Below are positions 1 through 8,407 of a stretch of 64,000 nt of DNA, in pieces (positions within the stretch are counted from its first letter, which is position 1; each line of letters starts with the position of its first letter). The stretch spans positions 1 to 64,000 of the forward strand of contig CANFUT010000006.1 of assembly GCA_947450325.1 (NCBI GenBank). Direction: 5' to 3'. The translations under genes and the position numbers were made by a program. Below the pieces are notes generated by a model that saw nothing but the letters and a program-made list of their open reading frames with translations, was not told where the DNA came from and did no database searches. Source of the DNA: Flavobacteriia bacterium. Lineage in GTDB: Bacteria > Bacteroidota > Bacteroidia > Flavobacteriales_D > Crocinitomicaceae.

Positions 1-39
1 GTCCTTTGAGAATTGCTCAAAATCAAATTTCGTGTCCAT
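1..39 (-). CDS. 5' end of an unidentified gene (cut by window edge)
   Basis: An ATG on the minus strand at 39-37 opens a frame that runs unbroken to base 1, giving only 13 residues (MDTKFDFEQFSKD). A TATTTTTG element lies 4 bases upstream of the ATG, which is why I think it is a real start. The fragment is too short to assign a family. It is divergent from the oxidoreductase at 132. Confidence 0.4.
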   Translation of the reverse strand, partial: MDTKFDFEQFSKD

Positions 40-43
40 TTGT

Positions 44-51
44 CAAAAATA
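44..51 (-). promoter_or_regulatory. -7 promoter element of the truncated leftmost gene
   Basis: Minus-strand TATTTTTG matches the Bacteroidota -7 consensus TAnnTTTG. The ATG begins 4 bases downstream, so the transcript would be leaderless or nearly so. I see no clear -33 TTG at the expected distance. Confidence 0.35.
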
Positions 52-131
52 TCTTTTATAATTAAACCTAAAAAAAATATTTGACACAGTTTAATGAGCA
101 TACTCTGTACTTTTAACAAAAATCAATTTTC

Positions 132-1103
132 ATGAAAGCTTGCGTTTACACCCAATATGGACCACCAGAAGTAGTTAGCTTTATTGAAGCTAAAAAACCT
201 ATTCCAAAGTCAAATGAAATCTTGATTCAAGTTAACTATGCAACAGTAAATCGCACTGATTGTGGTTTTCGCAGTGCTGAATATTTCGTTTCTAGATTTT
301 TTAGCGGACTTTTTAGGCCAAAAAATACCATTTTAGGAAATGAATTTGCTGGAATTGTTGCTGAAATCGGAACAAATGTTTCTTCTTTTAAATTAGGTGA
401 CAAAGTTTTTGGTTACAACGATAAAACTTTTGGTACACACGCTGAATATTTGTGTTTGAATGAAAAATCTAATTTGGCTTTGATTCCTGAAAACATTGAA
501 ATATATCAAGCTGCGGCGATTTGTGAAGGTGCGCATTATGCTTTGTGTGATATCCGCGCAGCAAAGGTAAAAGCAGGATATCATGTATTGGTTTATGGAG
601 CGACAGGTGCAATTGGCTCCTCAGCAGTGCAACTTTTGAAACATTTTGGTGCAAATGTGACAGCAGTTTGCAATACTCAAAATGTTGATTTGATTTTGTC
701 TTTGGGCGCTGATAACGTGATAGATTATCAAAAAGAAGATTATTCGAAACGTCCGCAACAGTATGATTTTATTTTTGATGCAGTCGGAAAAACTTCATTC
801 AAAATTGGAAAAAAAGTATTGAAAGAAAAAGGCATTTACATTTCAACTGAATTGGGAAAAAATGGTGCCAATATTTGGGTGGCTTTATTGACACCTATTT
901 TTAGCAAAAAGAAAGTATTGTTTCCGATTCCGTTCATGTATTTGGAAGATGTCCATTTTTTAGCAGAATTGGTTCGTACAAATCAATTTAAACCTGTGAT
1001 TGATAGAACATTTAAAATGGAACAAATCGTTGAAGCCTATCAATTTGTTGAGTCGGCACAAAAGGTTGGAAATGTTTTGCTAGAAATAGATGCTTCATGC
1101 TAA
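132..1103 (+). CDS. NAD(P)-dependent alcohol dehydrogenase / quinone-oxidoreductase-like (MDR superfamily)
   Basis: This is a 323-residue medium-chain dehydrogenase/reductase. The N-terminal GroES-like fold (about 1-125) contains the family stretch around LGNEFAGIVAEIG. The Rossmann domain follows, with the dinucleotide loop GATGAIGSSA at 156-165. I see no cysteine cluster for a structural zinc, so it fits the zinc-free quinone oxidoreductase or crotonyl-CoA reductase-like branch, cytosolic and probably NADPH-dependent. The substrate cannot be told. Its last 7 bases overlap the start of the decayed gene at 1097, so the two may once have been co-transcribed. Confidence 0.85.
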   Translation: MKACVYTQYGPPEVVSFIEAKKPIPKSNEILIQVNYATVNRTDCGFRSAEYFVSRFFSGLFRPKNTILGNEFAGIVAEIGTNVSSFKLGDKVFGYNDKTFGTHAEYLCLNEKSNLALIPENIEIYQAAAICEGAHYALCDIRAAKVKAGYHVLVYGATGAIGSSAVQLLKHFGANVTAVCNTQNVDLILSLGADNVIDYQKEDYSKRPQQYDFIFDAVGKTSFKIGKKVLKEKGIYISTELGKNGANIWVALLTPIFSKKKVLFPIPFMYLEDVHFLAELVRTNQFKPVIDRTFKMEQIVEAYQFVESAQKVGNVLLEIDASC

Positions 1104-1462
1104 AAATCAATCAAATTAATCACGTAGCGATTATCTGCAGCGATATTGAAAAGTCAAAAACATTTAACACAGAAATTTTGGGTTTCAAAGTGCAAAGCGT
1201 AGTTGATGCTCAAAATACGTTCGCTAAAGCAGTTGAATATCAACCAGATTTGATTTTACTTTGTGTTTGATTAAAAAATAATATTTCGGGAATTTAAGCG
1301 GCAATAATAATACTAGCGTCTAGAATTCAAACGCCTATTATTTTTACAACCGGAAATTCTTTTGAAAGTACGAGCAGTCAAATCGAGGAGATCTCAAATG
1401 CTAACATTTTAATAAAACCAATATATTTTAAACAGTTATTTGATTTAATTTTGAATTTATGA
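1097..1462 (+). pseudogene. Chimeric gene remnant: VOC (glyoxalase) start joined to a response-regulator receiver domain
   Basis: One reading frame from the ATG at 1097 gives 57 residues and a stop at 1268-1270; the same frame then continues recognisably to 1462 with one more stop near 1295. The first 33 or so residues (INHVAIICSDIEKS, then EILGFKV) look like the beginning of a VOC/glyoxalase-family protein. From about residue 38 it reads like a CheY-type receiver: PDLILL before the phospho-acceptor site, then TPIIFTTGNS (the conserved Thr strand) and ILIKPI (the conserved Lys-Pro). The phospho-acceptor Asp position holds Cys. I infer a deletion that joined two genes, followed by decay. The 57-residue peptide could still be made. 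Confidence 0.6.
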
Positions 1463-1531
1463 GTGAATTCTCTAATTGTGTAAAAGCCATTTAGAAATAT
1501 TATTCTAATTTAGCATTAGATACCGATATAT

Positions 1532-1867
1532 ATGAAAAAGTCAATCCTTTATTTAAGTGCAATTTGCATACTTGTAGCTTGTTCTACGATGAAAACTGCT
1601 GAATTATCTCAACAAGATGTGGACAAAGTAAAGCCACTATATCCAAATTATACTTTGGCAGAATTAAAGGAAGGTAAAACCTTGTACAGTGAAAAATGTA
1701 CACTTTGTCATTCTTTGAAAAATCCAACTTCTGAGTCTTCTAAAAAATGGCCTCATATTGTTGCTGAAATGACCAATATGGCTAATGAAAAAACATTGAC
1801 AATCAGCCCGAAACAGGAAGATTTGATCATAAAATATTTAGTTACAATGACAACTACTTCTAAATAA
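1532..1867 (+). CDS. Small monoheme cytochrome c lipoprotein
   Basis: This 111-residue protein starts with a lipoprotein signal (hydrophobic stretch then LVAC, lipid Cys about residue 17). It has a single haem c motif CTLCH in the middle (CxxCH). Methionines near EMTNMANEK could supply the distal ligand. It is probably anchored in the periplasm or outer membrane and carries electrons; the redox partner is not visible. The esterase start codon lies 6 bases downstream, suggesting co-transcription. Confidence 0.75.
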   Translation: MKKSILYLSAICILVACSTMKTAELSQQDVDKVKPLYPNYTLAELKEGKTLYSEKCTLCHSLKNPTSESSKKWPHIVAEMTNMANEKTLTISPKQEDLIIKYLVTMTTTSK

Positions 1868-1873
1868 TTTTTA

Positions 1874-2851
1874 TTGATTGATTTGATTCAGAAATTTTTA
1901 GCTTTTCTATTTGTTTTTCAAATTTCGACAGTTTTAAGTCAAACTGATTTGATCGAAATAACCAATTTTGGTTCAAATCCAGGGAATTTGGAAATGTATT
2001 TGCACTCCTCTAAAAACCAGAAGTCAAAGAATGCTTTGGTGGTTGTTTTACACGGATGTACGCAAAATGCCAATTCAATTGCAGTGCAATCAGGATGGAA
2101 TGAATTGTCTGATAAACATGGGTTTACCGTGTTGTATCCGCAACAAAAAGTGCTAAACAACCCTAACGATTGTTTCAATTGGTTTCAAAAGAAAGACATC
2201 GACAAAAACAAAGGCGAGGTGTTTTCAATCAAGCAAATGATTGATTTTGCGGTTGATTCTTTGAACTTAAATCGAGATTCAATTTATGTTTATGGTTTAT
2301 CGGCTGGCGCTGCAATGGGCGTAGCGTTGATGGCGGATTATCCAGAAACGTTTCAGTCTGGAGCTATTCTCGCTGGAGGTCCGTTTTACAACGCAACAAA
2401 TCCTATGAAGGCTTTGGGAACTTTATTATCACCGCAACAAAAATCAGGAGAAGAATGGGCAAAACCAATTTTCAAACAACACCAAGATTCGATTAAGAAT
2501 TATCCCAAATTAATTGTCATTCACGGAACAAGCGATCAAATTGTGAACATTGAAAATTCACGGCAATTGGTACTTCAATGGACTGCTATTCATAACTTGT
2601 CTAATATTCCAAGCGACACGGTTTATGATTTCAAAGCTCATCAAGATTTTGTAAATTTTATTTACAAAGATTCTTTGAATAAGGAAGTTGTTTCATTTCT
2701 CGAAGTCCGTTACTTAGGACATGAGTTGATGGTAGATCCGGGAGAAGGAGAAAAGCAAGGCGGACAAACAGGAATATTTTCCAAAGACAAGGATTTTTAC
2801 AGTACCTATTGGATTGCTCAAAAATTCGGATTAATCGAAGAAGATTATTGA
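1874..2851 (+). CDS. Secreted PHB-depolymerase-like esterase (alpha/beta hydrolase)
   Basis: The protein is 325 residues with an N-terminal signal peptide ending near VLSQ (residue 23). It has the features of the Esterase_phb/LpqC group: oxyanion segment VVVLHGCTQN (57-66), nucleophile elbow GLSAG with Ser143, Asp221 in HGTSDQIV and His283 in LGHELM. Such enzymes cut short-chain esters, feruloyl esters or polyhydroxyalkanoate; the substrate is unknown here. No ATG precedes the signal peptide, so the start is a TTG at 1874 (a second TTG at 1883 is possible). It sits between a cytochrome lipoprotein and a secreted amylase, so the neighbourhood is extracytoplasmic. Confidence 0.8.
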   Translation: MIDLIQKFLAFLFVFQISTVLSQTDLIEITNFGSNPGNLEMYLHSSKNQKSKNALVVVLHGCTQNANSIAVQSGWNELSDKHGFTVLYPQQKVLNNPNDCFNWFQKKDIDKNKGEVFSIKQMIDFAVDSLNLNRDSIYVYGLSAGAAMGVALMADYPETFQSGAILAGGPFYNATNPMKALGTLLSPQQKSGEEWAKPIFKQHQDSIKNYPKLIVIHGTSDQIVNIENSRQLVLQWTAIHNLSNIPSDTVYDFKAHQDFVNFIYKDSLNKEVVSFLEVRYLGHELMVDPGEGEKQGGQTGIFSKDKDFYSTYWIAQKFGLIEEDY

Positions 2852-2958
2852 AAAAATCAAGTATAAGGTTATTTAATTTTTGTACTTTTACTTTAACGCT
2901 TCGAATTTTCACAACAGTCGAAAATAATTACCCCTTCATTTTTAGAAATTTACAAAGT

Positions 2959-4329
2959 ATGATTGATTTGAAATTTCCAGTTTTAATATGTATTACGCTT
3001 GCACTTTTTTCTTGTAAAAAAGAAAAAGATCCGATTGTTGAAGTTGGTCCAACTGGATATGTTCAATATGGAACGCCCTATGAAAATGTACCTGCGACAG
3101 AAGACATTATAATGTATGAAGTTAATTTACGCGCTTTTAGTTCAGCTGGGAATTTGCAAGGTGTTATAAGTAGATTGTCAGAAATAAAAGCGTTGGGAAT
3201 CAATACAATTTGGTTGATGCCAATTTATACTGAAGGTGTTTTGAATTCAGTGCATTCACCTTATTGTGTCAAAAATTACAAGGAAGTCAGCGCGGAATAT
3301 GGCAGTTTGGAGGATTTGAGACAATTGACAACGCTTGCGCATGCGCAAAATATGACAGTCGTTTTGGATTGGGTTGCGAACCATACTTCTTGGGATAATT
3401 CTTGGATTACTGCGCATCCGGATTGGTACACACAAGATGGCAATGGAAATATTGTTATTCCTGCCGGAACAAATTGGAATGATGTAGCGGATTTAAATTT
3501 TTCCAATACTGAAATGCGCGCTGAAATGATTGATGCAATGAAATATTGGGTTTTAGAAGCCAATGTTGACGGTTTTCGATGTGACTATGCTGACGGAGTA
3601 CCATATAGTTTTTGGAGTGAGGCGATTACAGCATTGCGGGGCATTCCCAATAGAAACTTGATATTTTTGGCAGAAGGAAGTAGGGCAGATCACTACACAG
3701 CCGGTTTTGATATGACTTATGGCTGGAATTTTTACACTGCAACACAAAATTGTTGGGGTGGAACAGCAACTTCTGGATTACTTTCAACGAATGTTACAGA
3801 ATATACATCGGTTCCGACAGGAAAACATAAAATTCGTTTTACGACCAATCACGATGAATCCGCTTGGAATAGCAGTCCTATGACCCTTTACAATGGTAAA
3901 TTAGGCGCATTGGCGGCTTCAGTACCAACGATTTTTATGCGAGGTGTTCCATTGATTTATTCAGGTCAAGAAGTGGGACGATCAAGTTTACAACCTTTTT
4001 TCACAAAATCACCGATCAATTGGAATGCAAATCAAGATATGTTGTTGGCATACAAGAATATGTTGCAATTTTATTCAACATCCAATGCTGCTAAAAAAGG
4101 AACTTTAGCAACTTTTGCTGGTTCATCAGACGTACTTTGTTTTCAAAAAGCGTATGGAACTGACAAAGTGTTAATTATGGTAAATGCAAGAGACAGCGTG
4201 GTTACTTATCCAATTCCAACTGCTTTGCAAGGCACTACTTGGATCAATGCGATGGACAATTCAAACATCACTTTTGCTACAAGTCAAATTTTGACAAATT
4301 ACCAATATTTGATTCTAAAAAATCAATAA
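2959..4329 (+). CDS. Lipoprotein alpha-amylase family glycoside hydrolase (GH13)
   Basis: The frame is open further upstream, but the ATG at 2959 directly begins a lipoprotein signal (lipid Cys19 in LFSCKK), so I choose it: 456 residues. The GH13 regions are all present: region I DWVANHTSW (137-145), region II GFRCD with nucleophile Asp209, region III FLAEGS with acid/base Glu239, and region IV TTNHDE with Asp299. The last 90 or so residues look like the usual C-terminal beta domain. The enzyme probably hydrolyses alpha-1,4-glucans at the cell surface. There is no susC/susD pair nearby, so it is not in a classic starch utilisation locus. Confidence 0.88.
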   Translation: MIDLKFPVLICITLALFSCKKEKDPIVEVGPTGYVQYGTPYENVPATEDIIMYEVNLRAFSSAGNLQGVISRLSEIKALGINTIWLMPIYTEGVLNSVHSPYCVKNYKEVSAEYGSLEDLRQLTTLAHAQNMTVVLDWVANHTSWDNSWITAHPDWYTQDGNGNIVIPAGTNWNDVADLNFSNTEMRAEMIDAMKYWVLEANVDGFRCDYADGVPYSFWSEAITALRGIPNRNLIFLAEGSRADHYTAGFDMTYGWNFYTATQNCWGGTATSGLLSTNVTEYTSVPTGKHKIRFTTNHDESAWNSSPMTLYNGKLGALAASVPTIFMRGVPLIYSGQEVGRSSLQPFFTKSPINWNANQDMLLAYKNMLQFYSTSNAAKKGTLATFAGSSDVLCFQKAYGTDKVLIMVNARDSVVTYPIPTALQGTTWINAMDNSNITFATSQILTNYQYLILKNQ

Positions 4330-4365
4330 ATTAGCATTTGAAAGATTATTTAACATGAAGTTAAA

Positions 4366-4728
4366 ATGAGATTTTGGATTTTAATATTGTTGGTTGTAAC
4401 AACTTCATTCCAAGTAGAAAGAGTCAAGAAAATTCAAGGAAAAAACTTTTCAAGTCAAGGTGATGAAAATTTAAGTTCCCTAGTATTAAAAGCGAATAAG
4501 TTTTCAAAACTCAAGATTGAGGAGATTTATGCAGATCGCATTTATTTAGTTCAAACATTGAATCCAGCTGAAAATAAATTAGTTATTGAAGCTGTTCGAA
4601 AAAGTGAACCTAAGAACCCGATGAATTATTATTTTGAGTTAGATATTTCAGGACTCAAAAAAGGCAATTATTTAATAGGTTCCCATGCTTGCTATTGGGC
4701 CGGACAAATGGAATTGATTATTTTTTGA
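4366..4728 (+). CDS. Small secreted protein of unknown function
   Basis: This 120-residue frame has a short hydrophobic N-terminus (MRFWILILLVVTTSF) that reads as a signal peptide. The rest is predicted beta-rich and ends in a hydrophobic strand (MELIIF). I recognise no family. It follows the GH13 gene by 36 bases on the same strand and overlaps the convergent gene at 4718 by 11 bases. Confidence 0.5.
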   Translation: MRFWILILLVVTTSFQVERVKKIQGKNFSSQGDENLSSLVLKANKFSKLKIEEIYADRIYLVQTLNPAENKLVIEAVRKSEPKNPMNYYFELDISGLKKGNYLIGSHACYWAGQMELIIF

Positions 4729-5164
4729 TTTCACTTTCCTTGAATTCTTCAGCAAATGAATCGTCCCACTTAAATTCATTTAAAATCCAACCATTGTTGT
4801 TTTTGTAATACGTATAAATCACACGAATTGCAGTGTTTTCGAATCTGATAATGTAAGTTTCTCGAATAGAAAAATCAGCAATTACTTCATTTTTAACTTT
4901 TTTAAAATCAATCGCTTTACCAAATCTATCTTCGATGATATTCATGTAACGCGTTGTCTTTTCTTGCAATGCTTCAATTTCATTTTCAGGTAGAGGCCAG
5001 TATTTTTGCAATTCTTTGAAACAATCATTCATTTTATTTTGAATGAAAAGATCTGTTGCTTTGGCGGATAATTTTTCCGTTTCCGATGGATCCTTCAAGT
5101 ATTTAAGTTGACCAAAAGATTGAAAACTGATAAGAAATAATACGGCAAAAAGTGATTTTTTCAT
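4718..5164 (-). CDS. Secreted hypothetical protein
   Basis: The product is 148 residues with a signal peptide (KKSLFAVLFLISFQSFGQ). The mature part is charged and mixed alpha/beta, and no family motif was recognised. The fold may resemble small DUF3887- or DUF4878-like domains, but I cannot support that from sequence. It is convergent with the gene at 4366 (11-base overlap) and divergent from sucD across a 226-base spacer that holds the sucD promoter. Confidence 0.6.
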   Translation of the reverse strand: MKKSLFAVLFLISFQSFGQLKYLKDPSETEKLSAKATDLFIQNKMNDCFKELQKYWPLPENEIEALQEKTTRYMNIIEDRFGKAIDFKKVKNEVIADFSIRETYIIRFENTAIRVIYTYYKNNNGWILNEFKWDDSFAEEFKESEIKK

Positions 5165-5324
5165 AAAGTTGATGTGTGAATGAATTCAGCTAAAGTACAG
5201 AGATTTTTAACAGTTTCAAGTTCATTTTTGATTTATTTTGTCGGTTAAGTGAATTAAAATTGGAAGTTTCCATTTTCATGTATTCCTAATTACCAAATTG
5301 ATTTGATATTTTCTAAATTTTCTC

Positions 5325-5355
5325 TTGTCTATCCGAAATCAAAAACCTAAATTTG
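5325..5355 (+). promoter_or_regulatory. sucD promoter
   Basis: TTG at 5325-5327 and TAAATTTG at 5348-5355, separated by 20 bases, match the Bacteroidota -33/-7 consensus (TTTG, TAnnTTTG). The ATG of sucD is 35 bases further on. Confidence 0.65.
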
Positions 5356-5390
5356 ACATCAAATAAATAAGCAAAATAAAATCCGCAAAA

Positions 5391-6269
5391 ATGAGCGTAC
5401 TTGTAAATAAAGATTCAAAGGTAATTGTTCAAGGTTTTACTGGAAGTGAAGGTACTTTTCACGCAGGTCAAATGATTGAATATGGAACAAACGTTGTAGG
5501 AGGTGTAACTCCAGGAAAAGGTGGTTCTTCTCATTTAGATAGACCAGTTTTTAATACAGTAGCTGACGCAGTAAACACAACGGGTGCTGATGTTTCTATT
5601 ATTTTCGTTCCACCAGCTTTTGCAGCAGATGCAATCATGGAAGCGGCTAACGCAGGAATCAAAGTTATTGTTTGTATCACAGAAGGAATTCCAGTTAACG
5701 ACATGGTGAAAGCTAAAGAATATTTGAAAGGTTCTGGTGCGCGTTTAATCGGTCCAAACTGTCCAGGTGTTATTACTGCTGGTGAAGCGAAAGTAGGTAT
5801 TATGCCAGGATTCGTTTTTCACAAAGGTAAAATTGGAATTGTTTCTAAATCAGGAACATTAACATACGAAGCTGCAGATCAAGTAGCAAAAGCAGGATTA
5901 GGCATCACAACTGCAATCGGAATCGGTGGAGATCCAATTATTGGAACAACTACGAAAGAAGCGGTTGAATTATTGATGAATGATCCAGAAACTGAAGGAA
6001 TCGTAATGATTGGTGAGATTGGTGGAAATTTAGAAGCTATCGCTGCTCGTTGGATTAAAGAAAATGGAACTAAACCAGTTGTTGGTTTTATCGCAGGTGA
6101 AACTGCTCCAGCTGGACGTACAATGGGGCACGCAGGTGCAATTGTAGGTGGACATGACGATACAGCAGAAGCTAAAAAACGCATCATGAGAGAATGCGGA
6201 ATTCACGTAGTTGATTCTCCAGCAGAAATCGGAAAGAAAATGGCAGAAGTAATGGGCGTTATCGCTTAA
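5391..6269 (+). CDS. sucD: Succinyl-CoA ligase, ADP/GDP-forming, alpha subunit
   Basis: This is the alpha subunit of succinyl-CoA synthetase (TCA cycle), which with SucC interconverts succinyl-CoA and succinate with ATP/GTP synthesis. The 292-residue length is normal. The CoA-binding Rossmann part comes first ([10 protein letters not shown], 15-24; [11 protein letters not shown]), then the ligase domain with the phospho-histidine loop [10 protein letters not shown] (His247). sucC is not adjacent, a common split arrangement in Bacteroidota. The gene has its own promoter and is followed by a strong hairpin terminator. Confidence 0.97.
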   Translation: MSVLVNKDSKVIVQGFTGSEGTFHAGQMIEYGTNVVGGVTPGKGGSSHLDRPVFNTVADAVNTTGADVSIIFVPPAFAADAIMEAANAGIKVIVCITEGIPVNDMVKAKEYLKGSGARLIGPNCPGVITAGEAKVGIMPGFVFHKGKIGIVSKSGTLTYEAADQVAKAGLGITTAIGIGGDPIIGTTTKEAVELLMNDPETEGIVMIGEIGGNLEAIAARWIKENGTKPVVGFIAGETAPAGRTMGHAGAIVGGHDDTAEAKKRIMRECGIHVVDSPAEIGKKMAEVMGVIA

Positions 6270-6290
6270 TTACAATCCTTATAATTATTG

Positions 6291-6316
6291 AAAGCCACAG
6301 CAATGTGGCTTTTTTT
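6291..6316 (+). terminator. Rho-independent terminator after sucD
   Basis: A perfect 9-bp stem (AAAGCCACA with TGTGGCTTT, 6291-6299 and 6304-6312) closes a GCAA tetraloop and runs into a T tract. It lies 22 bases after the sucD stop and argues that the next gene starts downstream of it. Confidence 0.85.
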
Positions 6317-6359
6317 GGCTTCCACTTTTTTTAAATATATTTTTTCATTCCAATTTATT

Positions 6360-7079
6360 ATGAAATTTTCATTTGCTCTACTGATTTTTGCCATGCTTAA
6401 TGTACTTCAATCATTCGCGCAAGATCTTGATTCTAATTTAGTTTTGAAATATCTCATTCGAAAACCACTAGTAGAAACTAAATCGCCAAAATTATTATTG
6501 TTTCTGCATGGAGTTGGTAGCAATGAGCAAGATTTATTCACTTTCGCACCCAAAATTCCTGCTGATTTTTTAGTCGTATCAGCACGAGCTCCTTTTGTTT
6601 TAGGTGAAAATAGTTTTGCTTGGTATCACGTTGATTTCTCAACAGGAAAGCCCGTTTTTAATTTGGAGGAAGAAGAAAAAAGCCGATTGCTATTGATTGA
6701 ATTTATCAATCAGTTAGCTGAAAAACATGAGATTGACAAAGATTCAATTTGTTTGGTGGGTTTCAGTCAGGGTGCTATTATGAGTTACAGTATTGCGTTG
6801 ACTTCTCCTGAACTCATCAGTGGAATAGCCATTTTTAGTGGACGATTGTTGGAAGAAATTAAGCCACAAATTCAACTTCAAAATCTGAATAAGTTAAACG
6901 TTTTTATAAGTCATGGAAAACAAGATTCAATATTGCCAATTACTTATGCTCAATCGGCGGATTTATTTCTTAGATCGATTGGTTTGAAGCCTGAATTACA
7001 TGAATATTCTGCGAAGCATGAAATTACAGCAGCGATGTTTTTAGATTTTCTAACGTGGTTGGATAAAATTCAAAAATAA
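6360..7079 (+). CDS. Secreted phospholipase/carboxylesterase-type alpha/beta hydrolase
   Basis: The frame is open from 6288, but the sucD terminator lies in that extension and the ATG at 6360 begins a clean signal peptide (FALLIFAMLNVLQSFAQ), so I set the start there: 239 residues. It has the small carboxylesterase (acyl-protein thioesterase-like) pattern: LLLFLHGVGSNEQD (45-58), nucleophile loop GFSQG with Ser136, Asp189 in HGKQDS and His220 near the end. Likely substrates are short acyl esters or lysophospholipids in the periplasm. Confidence 0.8.
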   Translation: MKFSFALLIFAMLNVLQSFAQDLDSNLVLKYLIRKPLVETKSPKLLLFLHGVGSNEQDLFTFAPKIPADFLVVSARAPFVLGENSFAWYHVDFSTGKPVFNLEEEEKSRLLLIEFINQLAEKHEIDKDSICLVGFSQGAIMSYSIALTSPELISGIAIFSGRLLEEIKPQIQLQNLNKLNVFISHGKQDSILPITYAQSADLFLRSIGLKPELHEYSAKHEITAAMFLDFLTWLDKIQK

Positions 7080-7098
7080 TCTCAGAATTGTATTATTT

Positions 7099-7692
7099 TT
7101 AATCTAGATCTTCTTCAATTTCTTCCACACCATAATCTAATCGTTTCGTCGTTATATAGCGTGGAATATAGTATTTACTTCCGACAAAATTATCGATGAC
7201 AACACCGCGAGAAGTAGAAGAGTGAATAAATTTAATTGAATTCGGACCAACTTCCACCACCATAGCCACGTGGCCAATTCTGGAACTTTTGGTGCTACTA
7301 CCTTTGAAAAACATCAAATCGCCAGGACGAATGTCAGCCAATTTTACTGTTTTTCCAAATTCTGCCATTCCGTAGCTTGAATGCGTTAGTGTCAATCCAA
7401 AATTCCCCATAACGTAGTAAATGAAGCCAGAACAATCGAATCCAGATGGAGTCATTCCCGCACTTCGATAGGGTGTTCCCAGAAAATTTTTAGCGTAATT
7501 GATGATTTTATCCACATGTTCGCTGTTTTTGCGAACGGTAGTGTCAAATTGAATTAAACCCAATGAATCGAGCGTCGATAAAGTAGTTTTTGGTTTGAGT
7601 GTATCTACAACTTGTTCTTGCGCACGCAATTGAATCGTTGATAAAAACGAAAAAATGAATAAAAAATATAATTTCAACCTGATTCTTTGCAT
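7099..7692 (-). CDS. NlpC/P60 (C40) cell-wall peptidase, copy 1
   Basis: A 197-residue secreted cysteine peptidase, probably cutting peptidoglycan stem peptides (gamma-D-Glu-diaminopimelate bonds). It has a signal peptide to about residue 24 (QLRAQ), then the NlpC/P60 domain with catalytic Cys87 in FDCSGF, His141 in IGHVAMV and the third polar residue His157. The frame is open further upstream, but the ATG at 7692 gives the signal peptide and sits 8 bases after a -7 element. It is a close paralogue of the gene at 18995: the catalytic residues fall at identical positions. It is divergent from the MerR gene. Confidence 0.88.
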   Translation of the reverse strand: MQRIRLKLYFLFIFSFLSTIQLRAQEQVVDTLKPKTTLSTLDSLGLIQFDTTVRKNSEHVDKIINYAKNFLGTPYRSAGMTPSGFDCSGFIYYVMGNFGLTLTHSSYGMAEFGKTVKLADIRPGDLMFFKGSSTKSSRIGHVAMVVEVGPNSIKFIHSSTSRGVVIDNFVGSKYYIPRYITTKRLDYGVEEIEEDLD

Positions 7693-7700
7693 TGCGGTTG

Positions 7701-7708
7701 CAAAAATA
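7701..7708 (-). promoter_or_regulatory. -7 element of C40 peptidase copy 1
   Basis: Minus-strand TATTTTTG fits TAnnTTTG and ends 8 bases before the ATG at 7692. Initiation a few bases downstream would give a leaderless or nearly leaderless mRNA, as also predicted for the paralogue at 18995. Confidence 0.5.
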
Positions 7709-7739
7709 TAACTATTTTCACACTTTAAACAATAAGGGT

Positions 7740-8102
7740 TTGAACAAAGTAGCTGAAAACGAATTGACAAAATTGTATTACTCCATCGGTGAAGTAGCCG
7801 TGATGTTTGGGGTAAACACTTCTTTGATAAGATTTTGGGACAAAGAATTTGACATCATTACTCCGAAAAAAAACAAAAAAGGCAATCGTTTATTCACGCC
7901 AAAAGACATAAAAAATTTCAATAAAATCTACGATTTAGTTAAAAATCAAGGATTCACATTAGAAGGAGCAAGAAAAGCCCTCAAACGCCGAACCTCCGCA
8001 CAAAAAGAAATTGAAACTACCGAAGAAAACACCACCTCAAAAGACGTCATCGAAAAATTGGAAACGATTAAAAGTCGTTTGATTCAATTGAAAAACTACT
8101 AA
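7740..8102 (+). CDS. MerR-family transcriptional regulator
   Basis: A 120-residue DNA-binding protein. After about 8 residues comes the winged-helix MerR domain: YYSIGEVAVMFGVNTSLIRFW, then the wing KKNKKGNRLFTPKDI and a helix with GFTLEGARKAL. It lacks a long effector domain, so no inducer is evident; short MerR proteins of this type are common in Flavobacteriales. The start is probably TTG at 7740, since the in-frame TTG at 7692 adds residues that overlap the neighbouring promoter. It is divergent from C40 copy 1, which it may regulate (inference). Confidence 0.82.
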   Translation: MNKVAENELTKLYYSIGEVAVMFGVNTSLIRFWDKEFDIITPKKNKKGNRLFTPKDIKNFNKIYDLVKNQGFTLEGARKALKRRTSAQKEIETTEENTTSKDVIEKLETIKSRLIQLKNY

Positions 8103-8407
8103 AAAGACCTTCTTAGCTGTTAGACAATAGATGTTAGAACCGTTGCTATGCAGCTCTTAGACAAATTTTAGATTATTAGACTTTTTGATTTTTAGATTGT
8201 TGGCTTCTCCAAATTGCTTAAATTTAATGTGTTAGTTTTAATGTCTTTAGTCTAATGTCTTAGGTCTTAGGTCTAATCTCTTCAGTCTAATGTCTTAGGT
8301 CTTAGGTCTAATGTCTTCAGTCTATTGTCTCAAGTCTTAAAATCCTAAAATCTTAATATCCTAATATCTTAAAATCTTAAAATCTAAAAATCTAAAAATC
8401 TCCTTCA
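8103..8407. repeat. Gene-free spacer with tandem and degenerate CTTAG/TCTAA repeats
   Basis: This 305-base gap holds no gene. Its core is a 35-bp tandem unit beginning TCTAATGTCTTAGG at 8251-8285 and 8286-8320, with one mismatch between copies, plus a third partial copy at 8321-8340. After it come many short variants of TCTTAAAA / CCTAATA up to 8405. The flanks (8110-8220) carry looser TTAGA words. A shorter block of the same words is upstream of rpsP (about 50165-50206). Confidence 0.8.

Noticed and set aside
2809-2958. Longer N-terminus for the GH13 gene
   Set aside because: It overlaps the preceding esterase and lacks a signal; the ATG at 2959 starts a lipoprotein signal directly.
6288-6359. 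Upstream start for the second esterase
   Set aside because: The interval contains the sucD terminator; the ATG at 6360 starts the signal peptide.
8251-8340. CRISPR-like repeat block
   Set aside because: The 35-bp units abut with no unique spacers and no cas genes are near; it is a tandem repeat.
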